Shown here: in pieces, positions 48,264 through 59,959 of the stretch
How positions within the stretch are numbered: the first letter of the stretch is position 1
How the letters are laid out: every line of letters starts with the position of its first letter
Translations under genes and position numbers: made by a program
The notes under the pieces: generated by a model
Database searches by the model: none
Seen by the model: only the letters and a program-made list of their open reading frames with translations
Told to the model about the DNA's origin: nothing
Origin: Melieria omissa
Taxonomy: Eukaryota; Arthropoda; Insecta; Diptera; Ulidiidae
DNA length: 64,000 bases
Reading direction: 5' to 3'
Assembly (NCBI GenBank): GCA_963971225.1
Contig: OZ020268.1
Coordinates: forward strand, 127,534,787 to 127,598,786

Positions 48264-49569
48264 TTAATTGGTACTCTTAATAATATCAAACGATGCAAGG
48301 TCGCTTTCGGTAGCTGGGTTATTCTCTTTCATAATTTTGCTGATTTTGTCAGTATACTCGTATATTCCATTTGCATCAACCGATTTTGTTTCATTATTGT
48401 CATCTGTATGTTCCTGTATTAATAACGACATTACATATTATTTAAAATTTAAATTTAATTTGCATTAAGATACCTACAACGTAGATTTTGCTCTGCACCT
48501 CAAGCTCGTGAAATGCTTCCGCTAGTTGAGAGTTAATTTCACTTAATGGGGTGTTGCCTTCTCGGATGTAGACTGGCACATATCCGGGCTTTGGCAAAAG
48601 TTCCTGATAAGGCTTGCTTGCTGCAAATTAATTTCCAAAACATTTTCGTTTAGCAGTGGATTTAGTTACTGGTAGTGTAGCTATTTGTAGTAATGTAGTT
48701 CATTATAAAAAAATCAATTTATGAGAGTTTGACCCTGGAATACAAATTTTATTTGTGATGGCTACAATAGTTCGAAGCTCCAAACTTTTAGGTCTAATTC
48801 GACTTAAAACTTCAGGCCCATTGTAAATTCAATCCATGTGTAAATCATTTAGCCTTAGTTTCGTAAACACACACATTGTAGACATGTACTTGTATACATA
48901 TATAGTTAACCAAAACAATGTTTTACTTCGGATGCGATGATATCGCAAGGATAAAACAGAAAAAAGATTTCGAATATTTTGTATACGGCTTGGGCACTAT
49001 TGCATGCTTAATTTGGAATTGTTTAATTCAGGTTAATGAAGCATTACTTCAGTTATGTTTCAATTATGCTCTTTAAAAATAAGACATATGTTAGCAAATG
49101 TAACTTCACTTTACCGTCAATTTTATTTGTGCTTACAGATGAATATGAACTGAATCTACCAGTGAGGGAATCTTTTGTATTGAACACCAGCTTTGAAATA
49201 TTTCGCATTCAAATACCCACACAGTTTGTTTCATAGTTGCTTTTATATCGATTTTTCACTGAGAAAACGGATAAAGAAAAATCAACAAAGCTACAAACCG
49301 GTTCGGTTCCTAAAATAATTGGTTGTAATGTTTGCCTGGTGATGTTAAAATTTTGAAATTCGGTGTTTAGTGTACTTCTGTATGATAGAAAACGTAAGTC
49401 TTTTGTTGCGATTTACATATATATGTATATAAATCTCGTGCAACAAATTTTTTCATTATGATTCAAAGTAGATTTCAATCATTATTTTTAGATGCTTACC
49501 CACTTCATTGGCACATACGATGAGCGCAAAAACAATCACGGACGCTGTTCGCTTCACAGATAATATCAT
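48264..49569 (-). CDS. Small secreted protein, unrecognised
   Basis: Three exons leftwards: 49569-49500, 48620-48478 and 48413-48264, 120 residues with matching phases. The N-terminus (MILSVKRTASVIVFALIVCA) is a signal peptide, cut probably just before or after ASKPYQ. The mature part is about 97 residues with no Cys, rich in Glu/Asn/Ser/Lys, with PKPGYVPVYIREGNTPLSEI and LAEAFHELEVQSK as the most ordered-looking parts. Exon 2 was ended at GTT|GTAGGT because the next donor (GTATCT) puts exon 3 out of frame. An AATAAA overlaps the stop region (48259-48264), so the 3' UTR is extremely short. The first intron is about 880 bases. A TATA-like TATATTTG lies upstream of the ATG. Convergent with the Gly/Leu-rich secreted gene. 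Function unknown. Confidence 0.7.
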
Positions 49570-50597
49570 GGTTAGAGTTGCTTTTGCAAATTATGAATGT
49601 ATTGCAAATATACGGCACTTCTATGGTTTCGTATGACTCGAATGTGTTTAACGATCGTGTTTCAGATGGCGCTCCGAGATTTTAGTAGCGTTCGTTATCC
49701 AATTGCTGTTGCCCAACTGAACATTAAGATAGCTGTGGCACTTCATTTATACATATTTTAAGCTCTTCTACTCCGTTGATGTGAGAATTTTGCGATTCTA
49801 AGAGATTGAGCTAACTATCAACAACTTGTTTTAATTTTTTTTTGTAATTTGCATGCAATCTTTGCAAAGCAATATAGTGGGAGGACTATATGCAAAAAAT
49901 TTCTGAAGAAAACTTTTAAAATTATACTGAAAAAATATTATTTTATTAAAAACTGTTGGTTTGTATACCTTTTATACTTTTCCCCTTCATCTGCTCTATA
50001 AGCTAGAGGTTAGTATTGAAAATGTGACAGATTGGTTGCTGCGCCAGCTCCTATGCAATACGTAAATAAAAACATTCACAGTTTCGTTTTTTTATGTTTT
50101 ATATTCTATTTGCTTTTAGTTTTCTAAAAATAGTTTACATGGTTTCACTAAGATGCAGACAAAATAATATTCAGTTAGTATCATACACGTCATATTGGGA
50201 TCTTATTTTGCTTACTATCGTTGAAATGATTTCGTTCGGCAATTTTTAATTCCGTGTGCCTGATTACTCAAATCAACCCAACGTAAACGTTGCGTAACAC
50301 CTGAAAATAATAATGTATCTGCATATGTATTGGTGCATTTCTACTTTAAAACCGTTGCGCACAGTTAAATACGTATTATTGAAACTTGCTGTAATAAATG
50401 AGAAAATAGAAGAATAGATTTTTAGAATACTATGTCTTATTCATTTCACTTTCTTTCATATTGGTGCCATTGGTTTTTTTTTAGCCCTTTATTGCTTAAG
50501 AACAATATACCACGGAAAATGTTTGCATAAATCGCAGAATTCATAAACCATTTTCATCGAAAAAAACAACACTAAGTAAAGTTGTTCCAATGTTTAA

Positions 50598-51318
50598 GGG
50601 GGTCTTCTGCTTACGCGCCCGGAATTTTAGTCTATTTTTGGAAATTAATTGTAAGGAAACTATACAAGATAATTGAAAAATTTTTTTTTTATTATTTTTG
50701 TACATGTTTAAACTTGAAAAATGACAAATGCCTTATGTGTGTGCATTTCCGTTATCTTTAAACGCATTTTCCCGAAAATCACCTTTTTTATACTTTGTGG
50801 TATGACTTCTACAAGTAATTTTCATCGGATTTGACTAATTTTTTTTTTCACTTCTTCATAAAACACTTCTCTATGCTTCTCCGAGTACGATTTTTTTTTA
50901 TATTAAAAATTTTTCAAATTATACGGTTTTTTGTGAAAAGTTGTATTTTCAACCACGTTTTTTGACCTGTTGAGGGTCATAAAAATTGAACAAAACAAAA
51001 TTTCAAAAATCGTACTCGGAGAAGCATAGAGAAGTGTTTTATGAAGAAGTGAAAAAAAAAATTAGTCAAATCCGATGAAAATTACTTGTAGAAGTCATAC
51101 CACAAAGTATAAAAAAGGTGATTTTCGGGAAAATGCGTTTAAAGATAACGGAAATGCTCGAAACGGCTGGAGGCGGCTATGTTTCCTGCTTCGAAAACCC
51201 AAGAAGGAATGTGTTTTTCACGAAACCGTTTATAAGACGTATTCCTTATATCCTCTATATTCAAAAAATGCAAAAAAAAAATATCGATTTTTTCAATCCG
51301 CGTAAGCAGAAGACCCCC
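50598..51318. mobile_element. Palindromic TTAA-flanked non-autonomous element
   Basis: Terminal inverted repeats of 20 bases (GGGGGTCTTCTGCTTACGCG at 50598-50617, exact complement at 51299-51318), each bordered by TTAA (50594-50597 and 51319-51322). Inside lies a second, perfect 153-base inverted repeat (50743-50895 with 51005-51157) around a 109-base spacer. The stretches between the outer and inner repeats are not complementary to each other. No transposase frame is seen. TTAA borders suggest piggyBac-type mobilisation; this is inference. Confidence 0.8.
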
Positions 51319-53879
51319 TTAAATAAAAAACTCAGTTCTTAAACTCTTGGGCTTGTGTATTTCTATTTTTGGGCTCTTAGAAATGTAGCCTTCGTTACAA
51401 AGGGTAGTCAATAGTTTGACATTTTAAACTTTATGTATAATTGGTGATTGTGCCATTTTTCATAAAAACTTGAACTTTTTTGAAACATATTATTTGCGTT
51501 CATTTTACATTTGCACGATTTTCTACTCAAAGCGACAATTCCAACACAAAATTAAACAAATTGTGTGTAGGAGCACTAAATCACGAATTGCTAAGGCTAT
51601 GCTATACGATGCCACCAATTAATATAATTAATTAATTTTAAGCCATTGTGAGGTCAATTTGATTAATGAATTGCTAAACACAATATAAAATAATTGCAAC
51701 ACAATATGGAGGGTGATACATTTTTGTGACGCTACTCATCACATTTGAATTTTAAAATTTTATACATGAAGTTACCCCCTGTTGTTCTAGAAATGTAACC
51801 CTTGTTTTTAAAGTGATAACTACTTAGTTACCGAAATCTATAATTGTTATTTTAAATAATATTTTATATACTTTGCAAAAAACCAACTCGGTGCTAAATC
51901 ATCACTTCTGGCTAAAGTTTTACTAAGAAGTAAACAAGTCGGCTGAGTTCACTTCGTGGAAGATTAGCTGAATTTAAAATATGCATGGTTTGCATAGTAA
52001 AGAAATACAGCCCGCGTTTAAAAAGTAAGTATAACTTCTTAATTATTTGATCTCAGTTCTCATCCTGTTATACGCCTTGTGGATTAACGTATTGAAGAAT
52101 AGTGAACACACTGGCGTCATTCTGATGACTTCCTATGACTTCACTTTAATTTTTCTGTGTGCGAAATACTGCCTGAAAAGTGGTTGCGATATATTCTGCG
52201 CTTCATAGTTCAATAGACCATTTACAGCGTGAGTGTTGTGTGTGGGTATATTTGTTATTGAAAGAATAGTAGTAATGCTTTTAAATATTCACTTTACCTC
52301 ATGCGCAATACGCTGTTATGCTCGATTCGGATCTTATTTTCAATACTGGTAAAAACGGTTACGGTTACGTTATAACTATTACAGAGAATTGCCAGTGTGT
52401 TCGCACTCTAACTTCAACAAGATACCAGATAACTGCAGTTTGTGGATGCATACTATGTTATTGTTTCACAATTATTACTCAAGATGTTCTGAATTGGTAT
52501 GTTATAGGTAAGATTTTGTATTGCAATCACTACGCGTTATTTGACTTGTGTCTATTTTTTATGTTTGACGTTTTTATCAATTCGAGTCTTCTTTACCAAT
52601 TGTTGAAATAATTGCTTCTTTTATTCTCATATTTTAATAAGGATCTTTATTGTGGTTTAATATTCAGTATAATAATATAAATCTTATTGGTGTCATTTGG
52701 TTTATTTGAAGTTTTCAATCTTACATTTTTACTATGAGTTGACAAAATTTAATTCTGTTTACATTTACGAATGTTACATAAATGTACGTATATTACAAGT
52801 TATGAGCTAATTCTATGTATGTGTTTATGTGCTATATGTATCTGTTATTCGACTTATGATTGCTTTGCTTGCAATCGATGGATGTAATTTCTTTCAAAAT
52901 AAAGCTACCATCAGAAATTAATTCCGAGTCTCTGGAAAAAGTTAACAAGAGCTGAAAATTTCATTAGCAGCGACCAAGGCTTAAACCTCTATAGGTTGGG
53001 ACAAACTTGAATTGCTTGTTGAATTCGATTCTTATAAAAAATCAACTACGAGTTTGGAATTGTCACAGAACAATTCCATTCATCTACAAATTCACATGCA
53101 CAAAACGGATGGAAACTACGCCCTATCATCAAGCTGTCTTGCCAGTTATATAAACCTATAGGCATATATGCATATCTATGTAAGTATCCCTTTGGGGTTA
53201 CATTGTGCAAATTAACAGACAATAATAAAGCAACTTTGGCATTGTATTCCAATGAAAGTTAAAATTGTTAAATATATCTGACATTATGAAAGTCCCTGCT
53301 TGCTGCTCAGTATCTAGTAATGAACCTATCGAACCACGTACTCTGTGAAGTCTCCTTGTACACTTCATTTGCTCATACTAGCCGGTTAATGTTTTTATGT
53401 TCTCAGCTTATAGCTACATCTTTTAACAAAAAGCGATTAAAAGAGCTCGAAAGCCGTTTTGCATTTAAAAGTCGCACAATATTAAAAGCACTACGGAAAG
53501 TTCACTAACTTTCCATTCGATGCAGTTACGTACATATGCAAATGTTTCGTAATTTGCTTTGATTACAAAAATACTTAATTCCAAATATTTCTTAGAGTGC
53601 TGAACTGTATGTACAGGAATCCTCGAATTTTACCTTTAAGATTGTATAGGTATTTACTTCTTGCCTCGCTTTTAATGCATAAATGTAGTGTTACGGATCA
53701 CAAAATTGCTATTTCTACTCTGTTGTTTTATAATATGTGGTAAAATTGCCATCTACTATTTAATATATTAATACAATATTTCGTATATAGAAACTGGTAA
53801 TTTCATTGGATTTTATTAAATAATCGTATTTATGCCTGTGTGTATGAATGTATGTATAATATTAATAATAATAAAATGT

Positions 53880-53881
53880 TT

Positions 53882-53912
<31 letters not shown>

Positions 53913-53935
53913 GTATGTATATATATGTATGTATA
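53880..53935. repeat. TA/TATG microsatellite
   Basis: Runs of TA and of TATG/CATA alternate for about 55 bases. This is a simple-sequence repeat and explains the low-complexity frames on both strands here. Confidence 0.7.
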
Positions 53936-54988
53936 TTAATTCTTTGTATAAGCATTTTTCCATTAAATATTCCAAATAAATTGCTTTTTTCATTCTTATT
54001 TTCAAATCGTTGTATAATTTAAGTTCGATACTTTTACAATCGAATTCCTTTGTGTATTGGCTTGTGTACAACTTCGTACTTTTCGTTATCCAATGCTTTA
54101 GTGATGTGAACTCTCCAGTAATTTTATTCCTCTAATTGTCACGTCTTAATAATAAATAATGTATTTTCTACGTATCTGCATGTTGCATTTCATCTAATTT
54201 ATTATTTTTAAATTATTACTTTAATTGACAGCTAATCTCAACTTTTAGCATGTATTCATTTAAAATTGCTAACGCCAGTCTACATCTGCCAATGTATTCT
54301 TGAAATCTGAATTTATTGCTCTAATTTCCATTTCACACTTTTATTTTTTTTAACTAATTGCTTAACGAATTGCTTTCTGTTTCGATTTGTTAAGAGTTTG
54401 CGTGACATTTTCACATAACATTGAATCGATTTATTATAGGTAACTTAACTAAATTGGGTAACCGCTAAAATAAATACAAATGTGTCCACTTCTCAGTACA
54501 AAATATAAAAGTGGTAACGCTTTGTATTGTAATAAATGTATTGTATAAAATACGTACATACATACATACCTAAGTGTACGTAATGTTCATATTGAATTAA
54601 ATGTTTAAATTTTTAAGTATTGTCTCTGTGATATGTTTCTAAATGTTTGCTTTTGTCTTAGTTACATAATTGAATAACATCACCTAATTGTATATTTAGT
54701 AAAAAATAATGTGTATTAATGTTTAATATTAAGGAATGACTCTTGTCTGAATTTCGGGTCTTCAAGTTTATCATTCAACGTTTCTACAACAGAATAAATG
54801 TTGTTTTTCGGATTAAATTAAACAGAAACAAAAGGGCACAAATGCAAAGCACAGACAATACCGGTTATAACTATTTTAAAAGACAGTAAACAATATTCAG
54901 GCCGTTTGAAGGATTGGCATCAAATACTTTAATCAATCATTTGAGTTCGGTATAAAACTCTAGGTCTCTAGGTCTCCAATAAACGAAA

Positions 54989-55078
54989 CGGGTGGAATCT
55001 GTGGTATTCCAACGGGCCCGTTAAGAGGCCAAAGTGTGTCTCATACAGAGGCAGCCACCGCAACCCAACCTAACCTAA
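54989..55078 (+). mobile_element. 90-base retroposon insertion with 22-base target duplication
   Basis: The 22 bases at 54967-54988 are repeated exactly at 55079-55100 (both begin TCTAGGTCTCCAATAAACGA). The intervening 90 bases are much more GC-rich than the surroundings and end in a simple tail, ACCCAACCTAACCTAA. A long exact duplication plus a repetitive tail is what target-primed reverse transcription leaves, so this is a short SINE or truncated LINE end. Family not recognised. Confidence 0.8.
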
Positions 55079-55368
55079 TCTAGGTCTCCAATAAACGAAA
55101 ACAAAGCCAGTCCTTTAATTGCAAAATAATTTACTCCATTCAAAATATATTTGAATTAAACTGGTACGAGGATAATAAATGGGACTAGATAACCACCCCT
55201 ATTGCCAATATGGGAGTTCGCGTATACATAAAGACAGTACTTTAAACGACATTTCAGAGGCTCTGTAAAGCATCTCGTTTTTCATGTTTGTAATTGGTCA
55301 ATAAAATCAATGGTTTCGAACAATTAGACATTCTCTGATTATCCTTGAAAACTTTAGATTGTTTGAAG

Positions 55369-55572
55369 TTAAAGACGACGGGGTGAAATTTGTTGAGAAC
55401 GTTTCTCGTTTGAATGGTAGTCAACAGTAGCATCAGTTTTCCGCCATAAGCTTAAATTGGTTTTAATATAAAGGTGTTCTTGGGAACATTTTCGGCATTG
55501 TTCGCTCAAACACTTGTAACATTCATTGCAACAACGCGCTCTGCAATTCAGTGTGATGTTAATTGTGCCCAT
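55369..55572 (-). CDS. Possible small Cys-rich protein (weak)
   Basis: A 67-codon ATG frame with eight Cys in the first 40 residues (CRARCCNECYKCLSEQCRKC), then a charged tail. The Cys spacing (C-x2-C pairs) could bind metal. No family, promoter or splice evidence was found. It may be chance. Confidence 0.2.
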   Translation of the reverse strand: MGTINITLNCRARCCNECYKCLSEQCRKCSQEHLYIKTNLSLWRKTDATVDYHSNEKRSQQISPRRL

Positions 55573-56417
55573 CCTATTGTTTATAATATTTTAGTAATGC
55601 GATGATTTTTATAACGTAACTCGGATCTCTGAATCCATACTTGAAGTTTTAATCGATGATGTTATAACTGGTTTTGACTGTAGCATGCAAAAATTAAAAA
55701 TTTAAAACAGTTTTAGGGTTTATTTGTAAATATAAATGTAAAATTTTTGGTTATTATTGATACGGTTTGATGCCAGTAACATTGTTGTTATTACTTTTGT
55801 TCTATTCTTACCTTATTCTAATATGTATATGTATGTATATTCACTGACCTCGTGTTTAAATATATGCGTGTATAAACGTTATTAAATGTATGTATGTAGT
55901 ACCGCTTGAATGTCAGGATCGTTTCTACGATCAGTCCAACTTTAATATTTTTAATACCATATTCACGCTCACTTGTTTATTCCATATTGAAATAACAATG
56001 TAATCTAGAGGGAAACATATGAAATTAAAGCCACATATGCTGTTTCTCTCGCTAGCGTGACACCACGATAGATCACATTATTCTCCCACTAGGAAATAAC
56101 AATCTCTTTAAAGAATATATGTATATAAGTACTAAGTGTTTTTATTTAAAGTAAGTATGTATATATGTTTTATACTTATGTTTCATAATATTCGTTGCAT
56201 GGCGTTTCACCTTACTAAATTTAAAATTTTGTTTCGTTTCTCGTCTACTCTACGCTATGTAACTGTTTTACAATCTTAACAAAAATTGCCTTGTGCCTTG
56301 TGTTTCTTTGTCCTTGTAAGTTTAACAAGTCTTAGACTGTAGTCCAAGTGTTTTCTTATACTTATTGAAAGTCGTCCAAGCCGACATACAATTGCACAAC
56401 GCTTACATTGAAATTGA

Positions 56418-59265
56418 TTATTCAACTACGATATCCTCATCGTTATCATCACTACTTTGGATAGCTGATTCGAGCATATCGCCCATGTTAGTTTCTATAC
56501 CTGTGGTCACATCTTTAATGCAGGACGATTCCAAGTGCTTATTGAGGTACGACTTGAGCGCGAATGTCTTATGACAGCGCTCACACTCGAAGTTCTTGTC
56601 AATTGAGTGTGTTTGCATATGAGCACGAAGATTGGAGCGATCGGCAAAAGCTTTTCCGCAATGGGCGCAGGCATACGGCTTTTCACCGGTGTGGGAGCGT
56701 AAATGACCTTGCAGAAGCCATGGTCGCGAGAAAAGCTTGCCGCAGATGTCACAGCTGTGTGAAAGTTTGTGTGTGAGCAAATGCATGGCGAGCGCAGGCA
56801 TAGAAACATATGCCTTGCCGCAAGTGTTGCACTTTTTCGCAGACTGGGAATCAAGCGATCGGTGTGTTTGCTTATGGCGCGAAAGGTTACTTGAGGTGGC
56901 ATACTGTTTGCCGCACTCTGAGCACTTATAGCAGCCACGTTTCTTTTTGTACGAATCGTTGCGCGCGTCGCGAATGTCCTTGCTGCCCTTAGAGGCTTTT
57001 GTGCGACCATCCATTATATTCAGGCCAAGCTTGATAGAGCCGGAATTTGTAACGATGGTCGAGACTTTATGAATTTTGCTAGTCCAAATCTTGAGGGCTT
57101 GATATTGGGACTGACCAGAGTCTGAGGAGGAGGACATGTCCATGTCAATGTCCGACGAGTGGTCAGAATTGGGTGGTGTCAGCGGCGAGCAGTTACCCGT
57201 ATTTTCTGGCGTCTTTCGGTTGTCGTACGAATTGCTAGCACATCGAACCCTTGACGAATCATTTTGTTCCTGATAGGATTGGCATAATTGACGTTTTCGC
57301 TGATTTTCGATGTTTGGCGGACTGAAATTATTAGTGCCGATTGTGGTGGGACACAAAGATTTTGGTTGCGATTGCAATTGTTGTGCGTCGGAAGAACAAT
57401 ATATTTCTTGCATAATGGGTGAATGAGGAGCTGTTTTGTTGGTACTATCTTGGTGCAGGATTGTGACCACACAAGGCGGTGTCAAAGGTGGCAAACTCTG
57501 CGATAACGAAAGCAAATCATGGGCGGCTTCGGTCTCTTCGATACTACGCCCACGGTAGAGTACAGGCAACTGTGCCTCTGGTTTCGCAGGCAGAGCTGGC
57601 ATGATGCATTCATTTAAGTTTCCACTGGCTGGAGGTGCATAAAATATAACCTTTCCATCTTCTGCGGGTGCTCGTCCAAAGCAAGTATGTGTTATTGTAC
57701 TGTATTTAGCTTGGGAACTTGCGTGCTTTGCAATATGTTTGTAAGACATCACTGAATCTGAAAAAGCAGTTGCATTAGATTAAAGTTGTAAAATAGGACG
57801 AAACTCATATTTGTAGAAGCAAGTGAATCGAAAGATGTTAATGAAGAGTTTAATGCAAATTGACTATTCGATTGCTCTGAGGTAGACATGCCCGTGGTAC
57901 AAAACGTGTAAGACGTATTGCATCTCGCATCACACAACTCCAGCGAAAAGCAAAAAGTTTTCGTTGGTATGAAAATATTTACCTTAATTTTTCCGTATGC
58001 TCAGTACGCATAAAAAATAAACTGCAGCGTTTTAAGTTCGTAATAGTAACTTTTTAAAATAAAATAATAGAAACTTCGTCTGACCCAGCAAGTGCTGACA
58101 TTATTATTGCTTACGGCGGAGGGAGGAGGGCAACACAACAAAATCAGGTTCAAAAGCCAAAGACTACCACCGGTCAGTCTTCAGCCTCTAGTACAGAATT
58201 TCCTTATAAAAAGGAACTTATTTAGAGGTCCTTTTTTCGAAATAAAAGAAATATCACGAATATGTTAAAGGCCGATTATCTGTCCCAGAAGTTACTTTAA
58301 GCTACGGAAACGCATTTCTCGTAGAACGCAGATTTAGTGTAATAAATTTGTAATAATTTGTAGACACTGGGTCGAGTACTGAAAAAAATACTTCAAAGTG
58401 AAGTAAGGTTAGGTTAACATAGCTAAACAAAGTCGCCTTCTCTTGGGTTCCAGCACACTGTGGCATTTCAGGAAATGATCAACTGGCTATAATGGAAGCA
58501 ACTTCAGAGGAGGAACCATTCCCCTTATGCTACCCTATACAATATTACAGAAGGGAAATTGGAAATAAATATCAGGCTATCGCATTAGAGAAATGGGAGG
58601 ATTAGTAAAATCGTTTGGCCTCTTCTGTACCCTAAGTTTTTTGATTAGGCATTGAAGAGGCATTGATTTCGTCCTCATAAATGTAACATCCTATTCATTC
58701 GTTGAACTACTAAAATTCAAACACGTTTGAATTTGAAACACGGTTACTCACTTGCTTCGATTTTCCCGGTGACCCGTAGTTGTGTAGTTAATGGTTCCTT
58801 CGCCTTTTCAATTTGTTTGTCCTTCGTGTTCATCGCAATCAGTGATTGGGCGGCTGACCACTCGAGGCGATCGCAAATTTCCACATCATTTTGCGAGAAG
58901 ACGGTGTTATCAGTGCCAGACGGAATAGTTGGGTTTTTGTAAGTTTTGGTGTTGTTACTATTATGTTTGTTTGTGGCTATGGGTTTGTGAGTGTCTGCTG
59001 TGAGCGTTGCAATTGCAACTGGTGATTTTTTTACTAAAAAAATTTTAGACTTTTGAACACCGTTTTTATGGTACTGCTTCATGGTTAACGGTTGTCGTAG
59101 TTTCTTTGTATCCTGTCGGCGTCGTCCGGGTTGTGCGTGGTTCTTGGTATGTGGCATATAACACATGGGTGAAACGTGTGCGACGGCCATGCCGGGCATG
59201 GTGACAATTTTACCGCTTGATGGCACACATTTTACTGCCATTGCTTCAACTATCAACTGTTTCAT
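56418..59265 (-). CDS. Scratch-family C2H2 zinc-finger transcription factor
   Basis: Neural repressor family related to Snail; binds E-box-like CAGGTG sites. Two exons leftwards, 59265-58752 and 57757-56418, 617 residues; GAA-GCA-A joins AT-TCA in phase. Five C2H2 fingers occupy about residues 445-584: CSECGKQYATSSNLSRHKQT, CNTCGKAYVSMPALAMHLLT, CDICGKLFSRPWLLQGHLRS, CAHCGKAFADRSNLRAHMQT and CERCHKTFALKSYLNKH. These match Scratch closely, including the SSNLSRHKQTHRSLDSQ linker. The last 33 residues are acidic. The N-terminal half is Ser/Pro/Gln-rich and contains TPPNSDHSSDIDMDMSSSSD. The usual N-terminal SNAG repressor motif is missing from the predicted start, though FLVKK occurs internally at residues 76-80. 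Drosophila has scrt and at least one close paralogue (CG12605, as I recall), and I cannot tell which this is. A further 5' exon is possible. Confidence 0.88.
57758..58751 (-). other. Intron of the Scratch-family gene
   Basis: About 1 kb. It contains a minus-strand frame (57749-57937) that runs into exon 2 from the intron, giving an alternative N-terminus rich in Ser/Asn; it lacks SNAG and I do not call it. A plus-strand G/C-richer patch at 58430-58620 looks transposon-derived but was not identified. Confidence 0.5.
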
Positions 59266-59607
59266 CCACGAGTTAATATTTAATATTTCTTTTCACTTAA
59301 GTATACTTATCCATTCATTCACTTTAAGAAAATTAATATTACCAAGTAACAGAATTTACGTAACAATATATACTATTTGAAGTTGTTGACATTGTTTTTC
59401 ACAGTTGGGTATTGCTTCGTTGTTGTGATTTCCTAATTTTTGTGCTTCAATTGAGGTGTTCATGGGGTGTAGTGAAAACAATTCAATGCACTTTCCAAAA
59501 ATTGTTCTGATTGCCTCTGAAAATAAAATGGACTTTAGTCTTTTAGAAATATCATTATTTATATTGAGAATCTTTGCCCACCTGCTTTTAAATTTTCTTA
59601 TAAGATT

Positions 59608-59959
59608 TTAACTCTTCAATTCCCAGTGTCACCTATAGGTGACAGATGCTTAATAATTTTTTCCTACCACATAGGTTTTTATTTTTAAATTCTAACACTT
59701 GTATAGCAAAGTCAATTAGTAGTACTTGTTTATTTAATTTTCCTAGCAACACTAGCGAAACGTCATTTGTCAAATTTATTCATTTGTTTTACGCATAATT
59801 AAAGCAGTGCGAGTTTGTGTGGTTTCTTTCAATATAAAAATGAGGGTCGTTTAAAAATTTTTTATGTATTTTTTGTCTTATCCAAACGTATCTAAGCTGT
59901 TTTATTTAAAAAGAAAATTTTCTTTTTCACTATTTTGGACATGGGAATTGAAGGGTTAA
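59608..59959. mobile_element. TTAA-flanked inverted-repeat element (MITE), 352 bases
   Basis: TTAACTCTTCAATTCCCA at 59608-59625 pairs with TGGGAATTGAAGGGTTAA at 59942-59959 with one mismatch, TTAA being at both outer edges. Just inside the left end is a perfect 18-base palindrome, TGTCACCTATAGGTGACA (59627-59644). There is no coding capacity. It lies about 340 bases upstream of the Scratch-family start codon. Confidence 0.75.

Larger units (their letters stand above)
49570..56417. other. Gene-poor intergenic DNA with mobile-element traces
   Basis: Almost 7 kb with no supported long gene. It contains the palindromic element (50598-51318), simple repeats (53880-53935), the retroposon insertion (54989-55078) and a small Cys-rich frame (55369-55572). 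The right end is the 3' UTR of the Scratch-family gene. Frames at 51075, 52318, 53046, 53320 and 53840 are not supported. Confidence 0.5.

Noticed and set aside
52318..52611. 97-codon plus-strand frame
   Set aside because: Hydrophobic, AT-driven composition with no family resemblance and no supporting signals.
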